From positions 1 through 5,829 of the forward strand of contig PWWY01000097.1 in NCBI GenBank assembly GCA_003561325.1: a DNA stretch of 5,829 nucleotides, read 5' to 3'. A program made the translations under genes and the position numbers. This document shows positions 1-5,812 of the stretch, piece by piece (the first letter of the stretch is position 1; each line of letters begins with the position of its first letter). The DNA comes from Syntrophomonadaceae bacterium. Its GTDB lineage: Bacteria > Bacillota > Dethiobacteria > DTU022 > UBA8154. The notes below the pieces were generated by a model, which was not told the DNA's origin, made no database searches, and was given only the letters and a program-made list of their open reading frames with translations.

Positions 1-653
1 CCGGGCGCTTCAGCTTTAATGTTAAAGGCGGTCGCTGCGAAGCCTGCCGGGGCGACGGGATCCTGCGCATTGAAATGCACTTCCTGCCCGATGTGTATGT
101 GCCCTGCGAAGTCTGCAAGGGACGGCGTTATAACCGGGAGACCCTGGAGATCACCTACAAGGGGAAAAATATCAGCCAGGTGTTGGAGATGAGCGTGCAA
201 GAAGCGATGCATTTTTTCGCCAATATCCCCCGCGTCCACCGGCGCCTGCAGACCCTGCACGATGTGGGACTGGGCTACATGCGGCTGGGGCAGCCGGCTA
301 CGACCCTCTCCGGTGGGGAAGCCCAGCGGGTCAAGCTGGCCACGGAGCTATCCCGGCGCAGCAACGGAAAAACTTTCTATGTGCTGGACGAGCCGACAAC
401 CGGGCTGCACGTGGATGATATCAAGAAGCTTTTAAATATCCTGGAACGGTTGGTCGACAACGGCGATACCGTGGTGGTCATTGAGCACAACCTGGAAGTG
501 ATCAAGCGGGCCGATTATATGATCGATTTGGGGCCGGAAGGCGGCGACCGCGGTGGAGAAGTGGTGGCCTGCGGTACGCCGCAGGAAGTTGCCCGGGTGG
601 AAGGTTCTTACACGGGCCAGTTCTTGAAGAAAATCCTGGGGGTGCCCGCCTGA
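1..653 (+). CDS. uvrA: UvrA, excinuclease ABC subunit A (C-terminal part, 5' truncated by window edge)
   Basis: UvrA is the cytoplasmic ATPase that finds bulky DNA lesions and loads UvrB in nucleotide excision repair. Only the last ~216 residues are visible; the reading frame is open from base 3 and ends at TGA 651-653. Visible in order: the C-terminal zinc module, CEAC and CEVC (CX2C-X19-CX2C, bases 36-116), an insertion-type linker, the ABC signature LSGGEAQR (306-329), Walker B FYVLDEPTTGLH (375-410), and the switch histidine in VVIEHN (about 474-491). The family is usually about 940 residues, so roughly three quarters, including both Walker A motifs, lies upstream. The C-terminus ends shortly after the GQFLKKIL segment that is typical of UvrA ends. 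No frameshift is visible. It precedes uvrC in the same direction, as expected for a repair cluster. Identification is essentially certain. Confidence 0.98.
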   Translation, partial: GRFSFNVKGGRCEACRGDGILRIEMHFLPDVYVPCEVCKGRRYNRETLEITYKGKNISQVLEMSVQEAMHFFANIPRVHRRLQTLHDVGLGYMRLGQPATTLSGGEAQRVKLATELSRRSNGKTFYVLDEPTTGLHVDDIKKLLNILERLVDNGDTVVVIEHNLEVIKRADYMIDLGPEGGDRGGEVVACGTPQEVARVEGSYTGQFLKKILGVPA

Positions 654-658
654 GCCGC

Positions 659-770
659 GGCCCGGACGATCCACGGGGACGGTTCTTCTGGATCGGAGAA
701 GAAAGCATCCCCGTGACATTTGCCTTGATCCAGGTTGATCCAGAAGAACCGTCCCCGTGGATCTTGGGCC
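659..770. repeat. Palindromic intergenic element with perfect 27-bp inverted repeat
   Basis: The arms at 668-694 and 737-763 are exact reverse complements over 27 bp and are separated by 42 bp. Each arm begins GATCCA and ends TGGATC, with the core CGGGGACGGTTCTTC in the left arm. A further 5-bp pair, GGCCC 659-663 with GGGCC 766-770, extends the stem beyond a small asymmetric internal loop. It fills most of the uvrA-uvrC gap. No T-run follows the right arm, so it does not look like a standard intrinsic terminator. A core of the type GGGGACGGTTCTT resembles, from memory, dispersed repeats found in many Firmicutes genomes near Y1 (REP-associated/IS200-like) transposases. That makes a REP- or MITE-like element the best guess, but no transposase is in this window and the copy number cannot be seen. 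Confidence 0.85.
672..715 (+). other. Alternative local hairpin inside the palindromic element
   Basis: CACGGGGA (672-679) pairs perfectly with TCCCCGTG (708-715), and TTCTTCT (683-689) pairs with AGAAGAA (697-703). These leave a 3x4 internal loop and a 7-nt apical loop. The downstream half is therefore a degenerate third copy of the repeat arm, in the orientation of the right arm. Because the left arm can pair either here or with 737-763, the two folds exclude each other. The base pairing is directly visible; whether either fold forms in RNA or single-stranded DNA is unknown. Confidence 0.6.
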
Positions 771-817
771 TGGATCGGCCTTGATGACAGGAGGGAAGCT
801 TCGTGGAACGATCCAGG
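769..817 (+). promoter_or_regulatory. uvrC translation-initiation region: ribosome binding site and enclosing 9-bp stem
   Basis: AGGAGGG (789-795) lies 7 nt before the GTG start at 803 and fixes that start. CCTGGATCG (769-777) is the exact reverse complement of CGATCCAGG (809-817), so the ribosome binding site and start codon would sit in a 31-nt loop of a 9-bp stem. The same GATCCA/TGGATC hexamer borders the upstream palindrome arms. The ribosome binding site is secure; a regulatory role for the stem is inference. Confidence 0.55.
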
Positions 818-2659
818 GAGGTCCTGGCAGGCCGGGTGCAGCAGCTGCCCCGGGCGCCGGGTGTGTATCTCTTGAAAAATCGGGCCGGCCGCGTGATCTA
901 CGTGGGTAAAGCCCTGGATCTTCGCCAGCGGGTCAGGTCATATTTTCAGAAACCCGGTCATCACTCTTACCGACTGCGTGCCCTGGTGGAACAGATCGCT
1001 TCCTTCTCTTATATCGTAACGGATTCCGAGGGGGAAGCGTTTATCCTGGAAGCCAATTTGATCAAAGGATACGCCCCCCGCTATAACGTGCAGTTCAAGG
1101 ACGACAAGGGTTACCCTTTTTTGCGCATTTCCACTACCGACTCCTCCCCCCGCCTGGAAGTGGCCCGCAAAGCGGGAGAGGAGGGCTACCGCTACTTTGG
1201 TCCCTACAGCAGGGCAGGGGCGATGCGGGAAACGGTGAAGTTGATTAAAAAGCTGTTCCCTTTACGGAGCTGTCGCCAGCCGCTGCAAGAAGGGCTGTCC
1301 CGGGGTCGTCCCTGCTTGAACTTCCAGATCAAGCGCTGCCTGGGTCCCTGCCGCGGAAGTGTTTCCGAGGGAGAATATGCCGCTTTCTTGGAGCAGGTTG
1401 TGCTCTTCCTGGAAGGCCGCCAGGAGCCCCTCTTGAAAGACCTGGAGAGAAAAATGCAAAAAGCCGCCGAGGCCCTGGAGTTTGAGAAGGCAGCGCGGTT
1501 TCGCGACCAGTTTTACGCCTTGCAGAACGTGATGGAACGTCAAAAAGTGGTTGCCGCGGACCAAAAGGACCGCGACGTCATGGCCCTGATTGCCCACCAA
1601 TCGGGCTATTACCTCGGCTTATTTCGCGTGCGCGGTGGAAAACTGGTAGGAGCGGAGCATTTTTCTCCCCGGGGCGCGGAGGAGGTGGATCCGGCAGAAG
1701 TAATGAAGGCCTTTCTGCAGCACTACTACGATAAGGCTTCATTTATCCCGGGGGAACTGCTGCTCTCCTGCCTCCCCGAGGAAGCAGAGCTTCTAACCCG
1801 TTGGCTGGCAGAAAGGCGCGGAAAAAACGTCCGGCTGAAGGTGCCCCGCCGGGGAGAAAAGAAGGCCCTGTTGGAGATGGTCAGGAGAAACACGGAACTG
1901 CATGCCCACCAGGAAGAAGAGCAGGACAAAAACCAGGCAAATTCGCTGCAGGCCCTCGCCCGTCTCCTTTTCCTGCCGGAACTGCCCCGGCGCATCGAGG
2001 GTTTTGATATTTCCCATTTTTCCGGGCGGGAAACCGTCGGGGCTATGGTGGTTTTCCAGGAGGGAGCCCCTGACCGGGAACAATACAGGCGGTATAAAGT
2101 TCAGCATGCCGATCCTGCCGATGATTATGCAGCCCTGGTGGAGATACTTTCGCGACGCCTGGGAAACAGCTCCCTGCCTACCCCTTCCCTGATCCTGCTG
2201 GATGGAGGCAAGGGGCAGCTCTCCGCAGGCCAGGAGGTTTTGCGGGATAAAGGCCTGGATGGCCTTCCCCTGGTGGCCCTGGCGAAAGAACAGGAGCACC
2301 TGTTTTTGCCGGGCGAAAAAACTCCTCTCGCCCTTCCAACGGCCCACCCGGCCTTGAAGCTGCTGCAGCAAGTCCGGGACGAAGCGCATCGGTTTGCCGT
2401 GACGTACAGCCGTTTATTAACCCTGAAAAGCAGCCTGACTTCATTTTTGGAAAGCGTGTCCGGGATCGGCCCGGTGCGCCGCAAAGCCCTCCTGCAGCAT
2501 TTCGACGGACTGGAGGCTCTGGAAGAGGCCTCCCTGGAAGAAATTCGGGCCGTGAAGGGCATGGACAGCCGCAGCGCAGAAAATTTGTACCGCCGCATCC
2601 AGGCGGAATACAATACAGGAAGGGATGAAGGGGAATATGGAGCAGCTGAACCCGGTTAA
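803..2659 (+). CDS. uvrC: UvrC, excinuclease ABC subunit C
   Basis: UvrC makes both incisions, 3' then 5', around a lesion after UvrB is loaded. The protein has 618 residues, close to the usual ~600. Domains in order: an N-terminal GIY-YIG nuclease (PGVYLL near residue 19 and VIYVGKA 31-37, with the metal-site Glu in ILEANLIK near 83); four cysteines at 157, 171, 179 and 183 that match the iron-sulfur ligand pattern known for UvrC; the UVR helix that binds UvrB (about 208-243); the RNase H-like nuclease with Asp402 (FDISH), Asp467 (LLDGGKGQ) and His529 (RDEAHRFA) as the likely DDH triad; and tandem helix-hairpin-helix DNA-binding motifs (SGIGPVRRKALL 553-564 and AVKGMDSRSAENL 583-595). The GTG start is supported by AGGAGGG 7 nt upstream. 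The 3' end overlaps the next gene. Minor variation: YSR stands where YHR is usual after the catalytic His. Function appears intact. Confidence 0.98.
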   Translation: MERSREVLAGRVQQLPRAPGVYLLKNRAGRVIYVGKALDLRQRVRSYFQKPGHHSYRLRALVEQIASFSYIVTDSEGEAFILEANLIKGYAPRYNVQFKDDKGYPFLRISTTDSSPRLEVARKAGEEGYRYFGPYSRAGAMRETVKLIKKLFPLRSCRQPLQEGLSRGRPCLNFQIKRCLGPCRGSVSEGEYAAFLEQVVLFLEGRQEPLLKDLERKMQKAAEALEFEKAARFRDQFYALQNVMERQKVVAADQKDRDVMALIAHQSGYYLGLFRVRGGKLVGAEHFSPRGAEEVDPAEVMKAFLQHYYDKASFIPGELLLSCLPEEAELLTRWLAERRGKNVRLKVPRRGEKKALLEMVRRNTELHAHQEEEQDKNQANSLQALARLLFLPELPRRIEGFDISHFSGRETVGAMVVFQEGAPDREQYRRYKVQHADPADDYAALVEILSRRLGNSSLPTPSLILLDGGKGQLSAGQEVLRDKGLDGLPLVALAKEQEHLFLPGEKTPLALPTAHPALKLLQQVRDEAHRFAVTYSRLLTLKSSLTSFLESVSGIGPVRRKALLQHFDGLEALEEASLEEIRAVKGMDSRSAENLYRRIQAEYNTGRDEGEYGAAEPG

Positions 2660-3338
2660 GAAGAAAAAAATGATCGTGGATCTCCCCGGCGGCCGCCAGG
2701 TGGTTTTCGAGATTGCCGAGAATATCGAAGACCTGATCACAGACCTCAGCGATGAAGATAAAGTGCCCTGCTGGGCGGATATCTGGCCTGCTGCCCACGG
2801 CCTGGCCCACTATCTTTGGGAAAAGGAAGCGATCGGCCCCGGAAAACGCATCATGGAGCTGGGAGCGGGCATGGGCCTGCCGGGAATTGTCTGCGCCCTC
2901 AAGGGTGCCGAGGTTACCCTCTCGGATTTTAACCCCACGGCGCTGGAAATGGCCTCGGAAAACGCCCGGCAGAACGGCATCAAGGTACGGTTGCTGCAGG
3001 AGGACTGGCGCTCTTTCCACTGCCGGGAAGAGTTTGATTTCATCTTAGCTTCCGACATTCTCTATGACCCCAAATTAAACCTGTTCCTGGGGCAGATTTT
3101 TTCGCAAAGCACGCATCCGGGCGGCACCGTTCTGGTCGCCCATCCGCACCGCAAGGCTACCCGGGAATTTATCGAGGATAGTGCCGTTTATGGGCTGCGA
3201 GAGGTAAAGCGTGAGCTGCGGGAGATTGAGCTGACGGGGACCCTCTTGCCCCGTTATGAGATTGTCATCCATGCGCTGCAACCTGCAGGGCAACAAAAGG
3301 ATCGGGATTTCAGTCCCGGGAAATCCGCTTCGGTTTAA
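2637..3338 (+). CDS. Class I SAM-dependent methyltransferase, METTL21/Methyltransf_16-like
   Basis: This is a 233-residue soluble methyltransferase. From the ATG at 2637, visible motifs are PCWADIWPAA (44-53), the SAM-binding glycine loop IMELGAGMGLPG (72-83), the acidic end of strand 2 in TLSDFNP (94-100), DWR (123-125), and ASDILYDP (138-145). The W-P motif together with DxxY (DILY) is characteristic of the family-16 methyltransferases, which include protein lysine methyltransferases such as the METTL20/METTL21 enzymes. A protein substrate is therefore plausible but not proven; small-molecule N-methyltransferases share the fold. An in-frame ATG at 2625 would add four residues, but AGGAAGGG (2617-2624) abuts it directly, so 2637 is preferred. 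From 2637 the gene overlaps uvrC by 23 bp in another frame, which implies co-transcription and probable translational coupling. The last ~18 residues are polar and look like a nonconserved tail. Confidence 0.88.
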   Translation: MEQLNPVKKKKMIVDLPGGRQVVFEIAENIEDLITDLSDEDKVPCWADIWPAAHGLAHYLWEKEAIGPGKRIMELGAGMGLPGIVCALKGAEVTLSDFNPTALEMASENARQNGIKVRLLQEDWRSFHCREEFDFILASDILYDPKLNLFLGQIFSQSTHPGGTVLVAHPHRKATREFIEDSAVYGLREVKRELREIELTGTLLPRYEIVIHALQPAGQQKDRDFSPGKSASV

Positions 3339-3363
3339 GCCGCGGTAGTCGGTAAAAATGGAG

Positions 3364-3406
3364 CTGTCACTTCCCTGCTTGATTGACAGGCCATGGCTTT
3401 GCCTGT
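3364..3406. promoter_or_regulatory. Candidate operator: short dyads overlapping the promoter
   Basis: ACAGGC (3386-3391) and GCCTGT (3401-3406) form a 6-bp dyad with a 9-bp spacer that bridges the -35 and -10 boxes. CTGTCA (3364-3369) also pairs with TGACAG (3384-3389) across 14 bp, and GCCATGGC (3390-3397) is a self-palindrome in the middle. Overlapping dyads placed on a promoter suggest a repressor site, but the arms are short and chance is possible. It does not match the TGTGA-N6-TCACA consensus of Crp. Confidence 0.3.
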
Positions 3407-3411
3407 AAGAT
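3383..3411 (+). promoter_or_regulatory. Sigma-A/sigma-70 type promoter for the HAD-PHP-Crp genes
   Basis: A perfect -35 box TTGACA (3383-3388) and a -10 box TAAGAT (3406-3411, 4 of 6 consensus bases) are separated by the optimal 17 bp. Transcription would start near 3418, leaving a leader of about 45 nt before the HAD start codon. It lies in the longest gap after the methyltransferase gene, so it probably opens a new transcription unit. The surrounding DNA is AT-rich relative to the genes. Confidence 0.72.
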
Positions 3412-3439
3412 AGAAATAAAGTTTTCCACAGGAGACCGC

Positions 3440-3466
3440 ATGCCCAGGAAGGATGACGTAGGATGA
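3440..3466 (+). CDS. Possible 8-codon leader ORF coupled to the HAD gene
   Basis: ATG at 3440 opens a frame encoding MPRKDDVG and stops at TGA 3464-3466, overlapping the HAD start as ATGA. AGGAG (3430-3434) stands 5 nt upstream, a reasonable ribosome binding site of its own. The HAD gene's AGGAAGGA (3446-3453) lies inside this frame. The predicted transcript start near 3418 would include it. The arrangement would allow translational coupling, but such a short frame can arise by chance, and no runs of a single amino acid codon point to attenuation. Confidence 0.3.
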   Translation: MPRKDDVG

Positions 3467-4272
3467 AATACAAGCTGTTGGCCGTGGACCTGGATGACAC
3501 CTTGCTCAATGAAAAATTCGTGATCTCCGCCCGGAACCGGGCGGCGATCCAAAAAGCTGCTGCCCGGGGAATCATGGTTACACTCGCCACGGGACGCATG
3601 TTTCGTTCCGCCCTGCCCTTTGCCCGGGAGTTGGGGATCGATCTGCCCCTGGTTACATACCATGGCGCCTTGATCAAGCAAGCGGGCAGCGGGAACGTGC
3701 TCCAACACCGTGCCGTACCTCTGTCCCTGGCCCTAAAAATTCTGGAATACAGCGAAGAACAGAAGGTTCATGTAAATCTCTACCTGGATGACAACCTGTA
3801 TGTGCAGGAAGAAAATGAAAACTCGGCCTATTATCTGCGCATTGCTTCCATCCCCATCCAGGCCGTTGGACCGCTCCCGCCTTTTTTAAAACAGCACCGG
3901 GTCGAGCCGACCAAGCTGACGATGATCGATATGCAGGCAGACCGCCTGGACGCGGTCCAGTCAGAACTACGCCAGTTATTTTCGCCCGGGCTCTCCATCC
4001 TGCAGTCCAGGCCAAAATTTCTGGAAATTACGCACCAGGAAGCGACCAAGGGGCAGGCGCTGCGGTTTCTCGCTGAAAAACAGGGAATTGCTCGCGAATC
4101 CATCGTGGCCATCGGCGACAGCTATAATGATGTGGATATGCTGCGCTTTGCCGGCCTGGGTGTAGCCGTAGCCAATGCGCCCGAGGATGTGAAAAAAGCC
4201 GCTGACCTGGTCACCCGGGCGAATACAGATGACGGTGTAGCCGCTTTTATCGAGGAATACCTGCTGGACTAA
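3463..4272 (+). CDS. Cof-type HAD-IIB family phosphatase
   Basis: This is a 269-residue cytoplasmic phosphatase of the haloacid dehalogenase superfamily, the usual length for the Cof/YidA group. The four HAD motifs are present: motif I DLDDT (nucleophile Asp9 and acid/base Asp11), motif II ATGR (Thr43), motif III Lys196 in ATKGQAL, and motif IV GDSYND (Asp219, Asp223). A C2B-type cap lies between motifs II and III, about residues 85-190. Family members hydrolyse sugar phosphates, flavin nucleotides or similar small phosphoesters; the exact substrate cannot be told from the sequence. AGGAAGGA (3446-3453) is 9 nt before the ATG. It is the first substantial gene after the promoter at 3383-3411 and is followed after 55 bp by a second, unrelated phosphatase. 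Confidence 0.95.
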   Translation: MKYKLLAVDLDDTLLNEKFVISARNRAAIQKAAARGIMVTLATGRMFRSALPFARELGIDLPLVTYHGALIKQAGSGNVLQHRAVPLSLALKILEYSEEQKVHVNLYLDDNLYVQEENENSAYYLRIASIPIQAVGPLPPFLKQHRVEPTKLTMIDMQADRLDAVQSELRQLFSPGLSILQSRPKFLEITHQEATKGQALRFLAEKQGIARESIVAIGDSYNDVDMLRFAGLGVAVANAPEDVKKAADLVTRANTDDGVAAFIEEYLLD

Positions 4273-4327
4273 GGTCCAGGGACAAGCGCTCCCGGGAGGG
4301 TCAATCCGGGGGCAGGAGGGGAAGAAG

Positions 4328-5068
4328 ATGCCGAAGACGATGGACCTGGTGGCAGACCTGCATATCCATACTCTGGCCAGCGGGCATGCCTACAGCACCG
4401 TGTCGGAGATTATCCATGCGGCGTCGGCACAAGGTTTGCAGGCCGTTGCCCTGACCGATCACGGGCCGGCCATGCCCGGAGGTCCTCACCGCTATCACTT
4501 TGGCAACTTATCGGTTTTGCCCGAGGTTGACGGGGGGGTTCTCATCCTGCGGGGCGTGGAAGCCAATATCCTGGATAGCGACGGGACCCTGGACCTTCCC
4601 GAAATTTATCTAAGACTGCTGGACCTGGTTTGGGCCGGGCTGCATGTTCCCTGCCTGCAGCCATCCACCCGGAGTATCAATACCCGGGCTTTGCTCAATG
4701 CCCTGGATAACCCCTACGTCGATGGAATCGTCCATCCCGGGAATCCCGAATTTGTCATTGATGAAGAAACTGTTGTGCAGGCAGCCAAAGAAAAAAACAA
4801 GCTGCTGGAAATCAACAACAGTTCTTTTCTCATCCGGCGCGGCAGTAAAACGCGCTGCGCCGAGATCGCCCGCCTGGTCAAACACTATGATGGAGTAGTC
4901 GCCATCAATAGTGATGCGCACCTGGCGCGGGATGTGGGTTGTTTCGACAAAGGCCTGCAGCTGGCCCTGGATGCGGAGTTGGAACCCCGCCACGTGTTGA
5001 ATGCCAACCTGGCTTCCATCAAAAATTTTTTGAAAAGCAGGGGAAAAAAACGCTTCCAGCGAGATTAA
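4328..5068 (+). CDS. PHP-domain phosphatase, YcdX family
   Basis: The 246-residue protein matches the length and layout of E. coli YcdX, a trinuclear-metal phosphatase of the PHP superfamily with a seven-stranded distorted barrel. All nine ligand positions expected for YcdX can be placed: His12 and His14 (DLHIHT), His20 (GHAYST), His45 (TDHGP), Glu78 (GVEAN), His106 (AGLHVP), His136 (VHPGNP), and Asp196 and His198 (NSDAHL). EINNSSF (161-167) is another family hallmark. The true substrate of this family is unsettled; phosphoester hydrolysis is the safe call, and a polymerase-type PHP role is unlikely because the protein stands alone. AGGAGGGG (4314-4321) is 6 nt before the ATG at 4328; the in-frame ATG at 4340 is less well placed. 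In many Clostridia a PHP protein of this kind lies near uvrC and the rapZ-yvcK-whiA genes, which are not in view here. Confidence 0.95.
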   Translation: MPKTMDLVADLHIHTLASGHAYSTVSEIIHAASAQGLQAVALTDHGPAMPGGPHRYHFGNLSVLPEVDGGVLILRGVEANILDSDGTLDLPEIYLRLLDLVWAGLHVPCLQPSTRSINTRALLNALDNPYVDGIVHPGNPEFVIDEETVVQAAKEKNKLLEINNSSFLIRRGSKTRCAEIARLVKHYDGVVAINSDAHLARDVGCFDKGLQLALDAELEPRHVLNANLASIKNFLKSRGKKRFQRD

Positions 5069-5110
5069 GCAGCACCGGGTCGCGATCATGCCGGGAAAGG
5101 AGCCTGTGCC

Positions 5111-5812
5111 ATGTTGGAAATCGAGCATCACTTGCGGGTTCTTCGGGACATTCCTTTTTTCCAGTCCCTGGCGGAAGATGACCTGTGCACACTGGCTTAC
5201 CTGCTGCAGGTAAAATCCTTTTCCCGGGGTGCGATCCTGTTCATGGAAGGAGAACCGGGAAAATCCCTTTACCTCTTGGTCGAAGGCCTGGTTAAACTTT
5301 CCACGCTTAACGAACAAGGCAAGGAGCAGATTCTCCACTATGTCCATCCGGGCAGCATTTTTGCTGAAGTGGTGCTATTCGATGGTGGACCGTATCCCGC
5401 AACGGCAGAGGCAGCCGAGGATTCACGGGTCGGCCTCTTACACAACCGGGACCTGGAAACCCTGATCCTGTCGAGGAATGAGCTGGCCCTGGGCATGCTG
5501 AAGATCATGAGTCGAAGGCTGCGTGCGGCCCAGCTGACGATCAGGGACCTGGCGCTGCATGATGCCGATCGGCGCCTGGCCAGGCTCTTGCTGAAGCTGG
5601 CCGATCGTCACGGCAGGCAAACGGCCCGGGGCCTCAAGCTGGATACCTGGATAACTCGCCAGGAAATGGCCAGCATTATTGGCACCACGCGAGAAACCGT
5701 GGCGCGTATTTTAAGTCGCTATCAAAAGGACGGCCTACTGCTCATCCACAAGGGAAACATTTACCTGCAGGAAGACTTTCTCCAGGTTTTGGATACGCGG
5801 GACGACAGTTAA
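5111..5812 (+). CDS. Crp/Fnr family transcriptional regulator
   Basis: The 233-residue DNA-binding regulator has an N-terminal cyclic-nucleotide-type beta-roll (about residues 12-125), a dimerisation helix (about 113-142), and a C-terminal winged helix-turn-helix (about 150-222). The recognition helix GTTRETVARILSRY keeps the Arg-Glu-x3-Arg pattern (Arg194, Glu195, Arg199) that Crp uses to read TGTGA half sites. In the effector pocket, FAEVVLFDGGPYPATAEA aligns with the Crp phosphate-binding cassette but has Pro96 where Crp has the cAMP-contacting Arg82, so cAMP binding is doubtful. Only one cysteine (Cys26) occurs, ruling out an Fnr-type [4Fe-4S] sensor. The ligand is unknown. AAAGGAG (5096-5102) lies 8 nt before the ATG, and the gap to the PHP gene is 42 bp without a terminator, so co-transcription with the two phosphatases is likely. 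Confidence 0.95.
   Translation: MLEIEHHLRVLRDIPFFQSLAEDDLCTLAYLLQVKSFSRGAILFMEGEPGKSLYLLVEGLVKLSTLNEQGKEQILHYVHPGSIFAEVVLFDGGPYPATAEAAEDSRVGLLHNRDLETLILSRNELALGMLKIMSRRLRAAQLTIRDLALHDADRRLARLLLKLADRHGRQTARGLKLDTWITRQEMASIIGTTRETVARILSRYQKDGLLLIHKGNIYLQEDFLQVLDTRDDS

Noticed and set aside
668..763. The large inverted repeat as an intrinsic terminator for uvrA
   Set aside because: The arms are long enough, but the loop is 42 nt and no T-tract follows the right arm. The sequence character fits a repeat element better.
1793..3020. Long antisense open frames (1793-2389 and 2178-3020, minus strand) opposite uvrC and the methyltransferase gene
   Set aside because: They overlap genes with full domain content on the plus strand, overlap each other, show no recognisable motifs and have compositions typical of GC-rich shadow frames.
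3314..3321. TCCCGGGA palindrome, also at 4290-4297 and within the PHP gene, as a shared operator
   Set aside because: CCCGGG-type strings are scattered through both coding and noncoding parts of this GC-rich window, so these are probably composition effects.
3305..3326. Hairpin GGATTTC/GAAATCC at the end of the methyltransferase gene as a terminator
   Set aside because: The 7-bp stem with an 8-nt loop lies within coding sequence and is followed by GCTTCGGTTT, not a T-run. It could contribute to termination but is too weak to annotate.
4273..4327. Separate promoter or terminator between the HAD and PHP genes
   Set aside because: The 55-bp gap is GC-rich, has no -35/-10 pair or stem with T-run, and contains only the PHP ribosome binding site.
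5111..5300. Fnr-type oxygen sensor (iron-sulfur cluster) in the regulator
   Set aside because: Fnr needs an N-terminal cysteine cluster. Only one cysteine (residue 26) is present in the whole protein.
4610..5347. 245-codon antisense frame opposite the PHP and Crp/Fnr genes
   Set aside because: It spans two well-supported genes and their gap and has no recognisable domain. It is a shadow of GC-biased codons.
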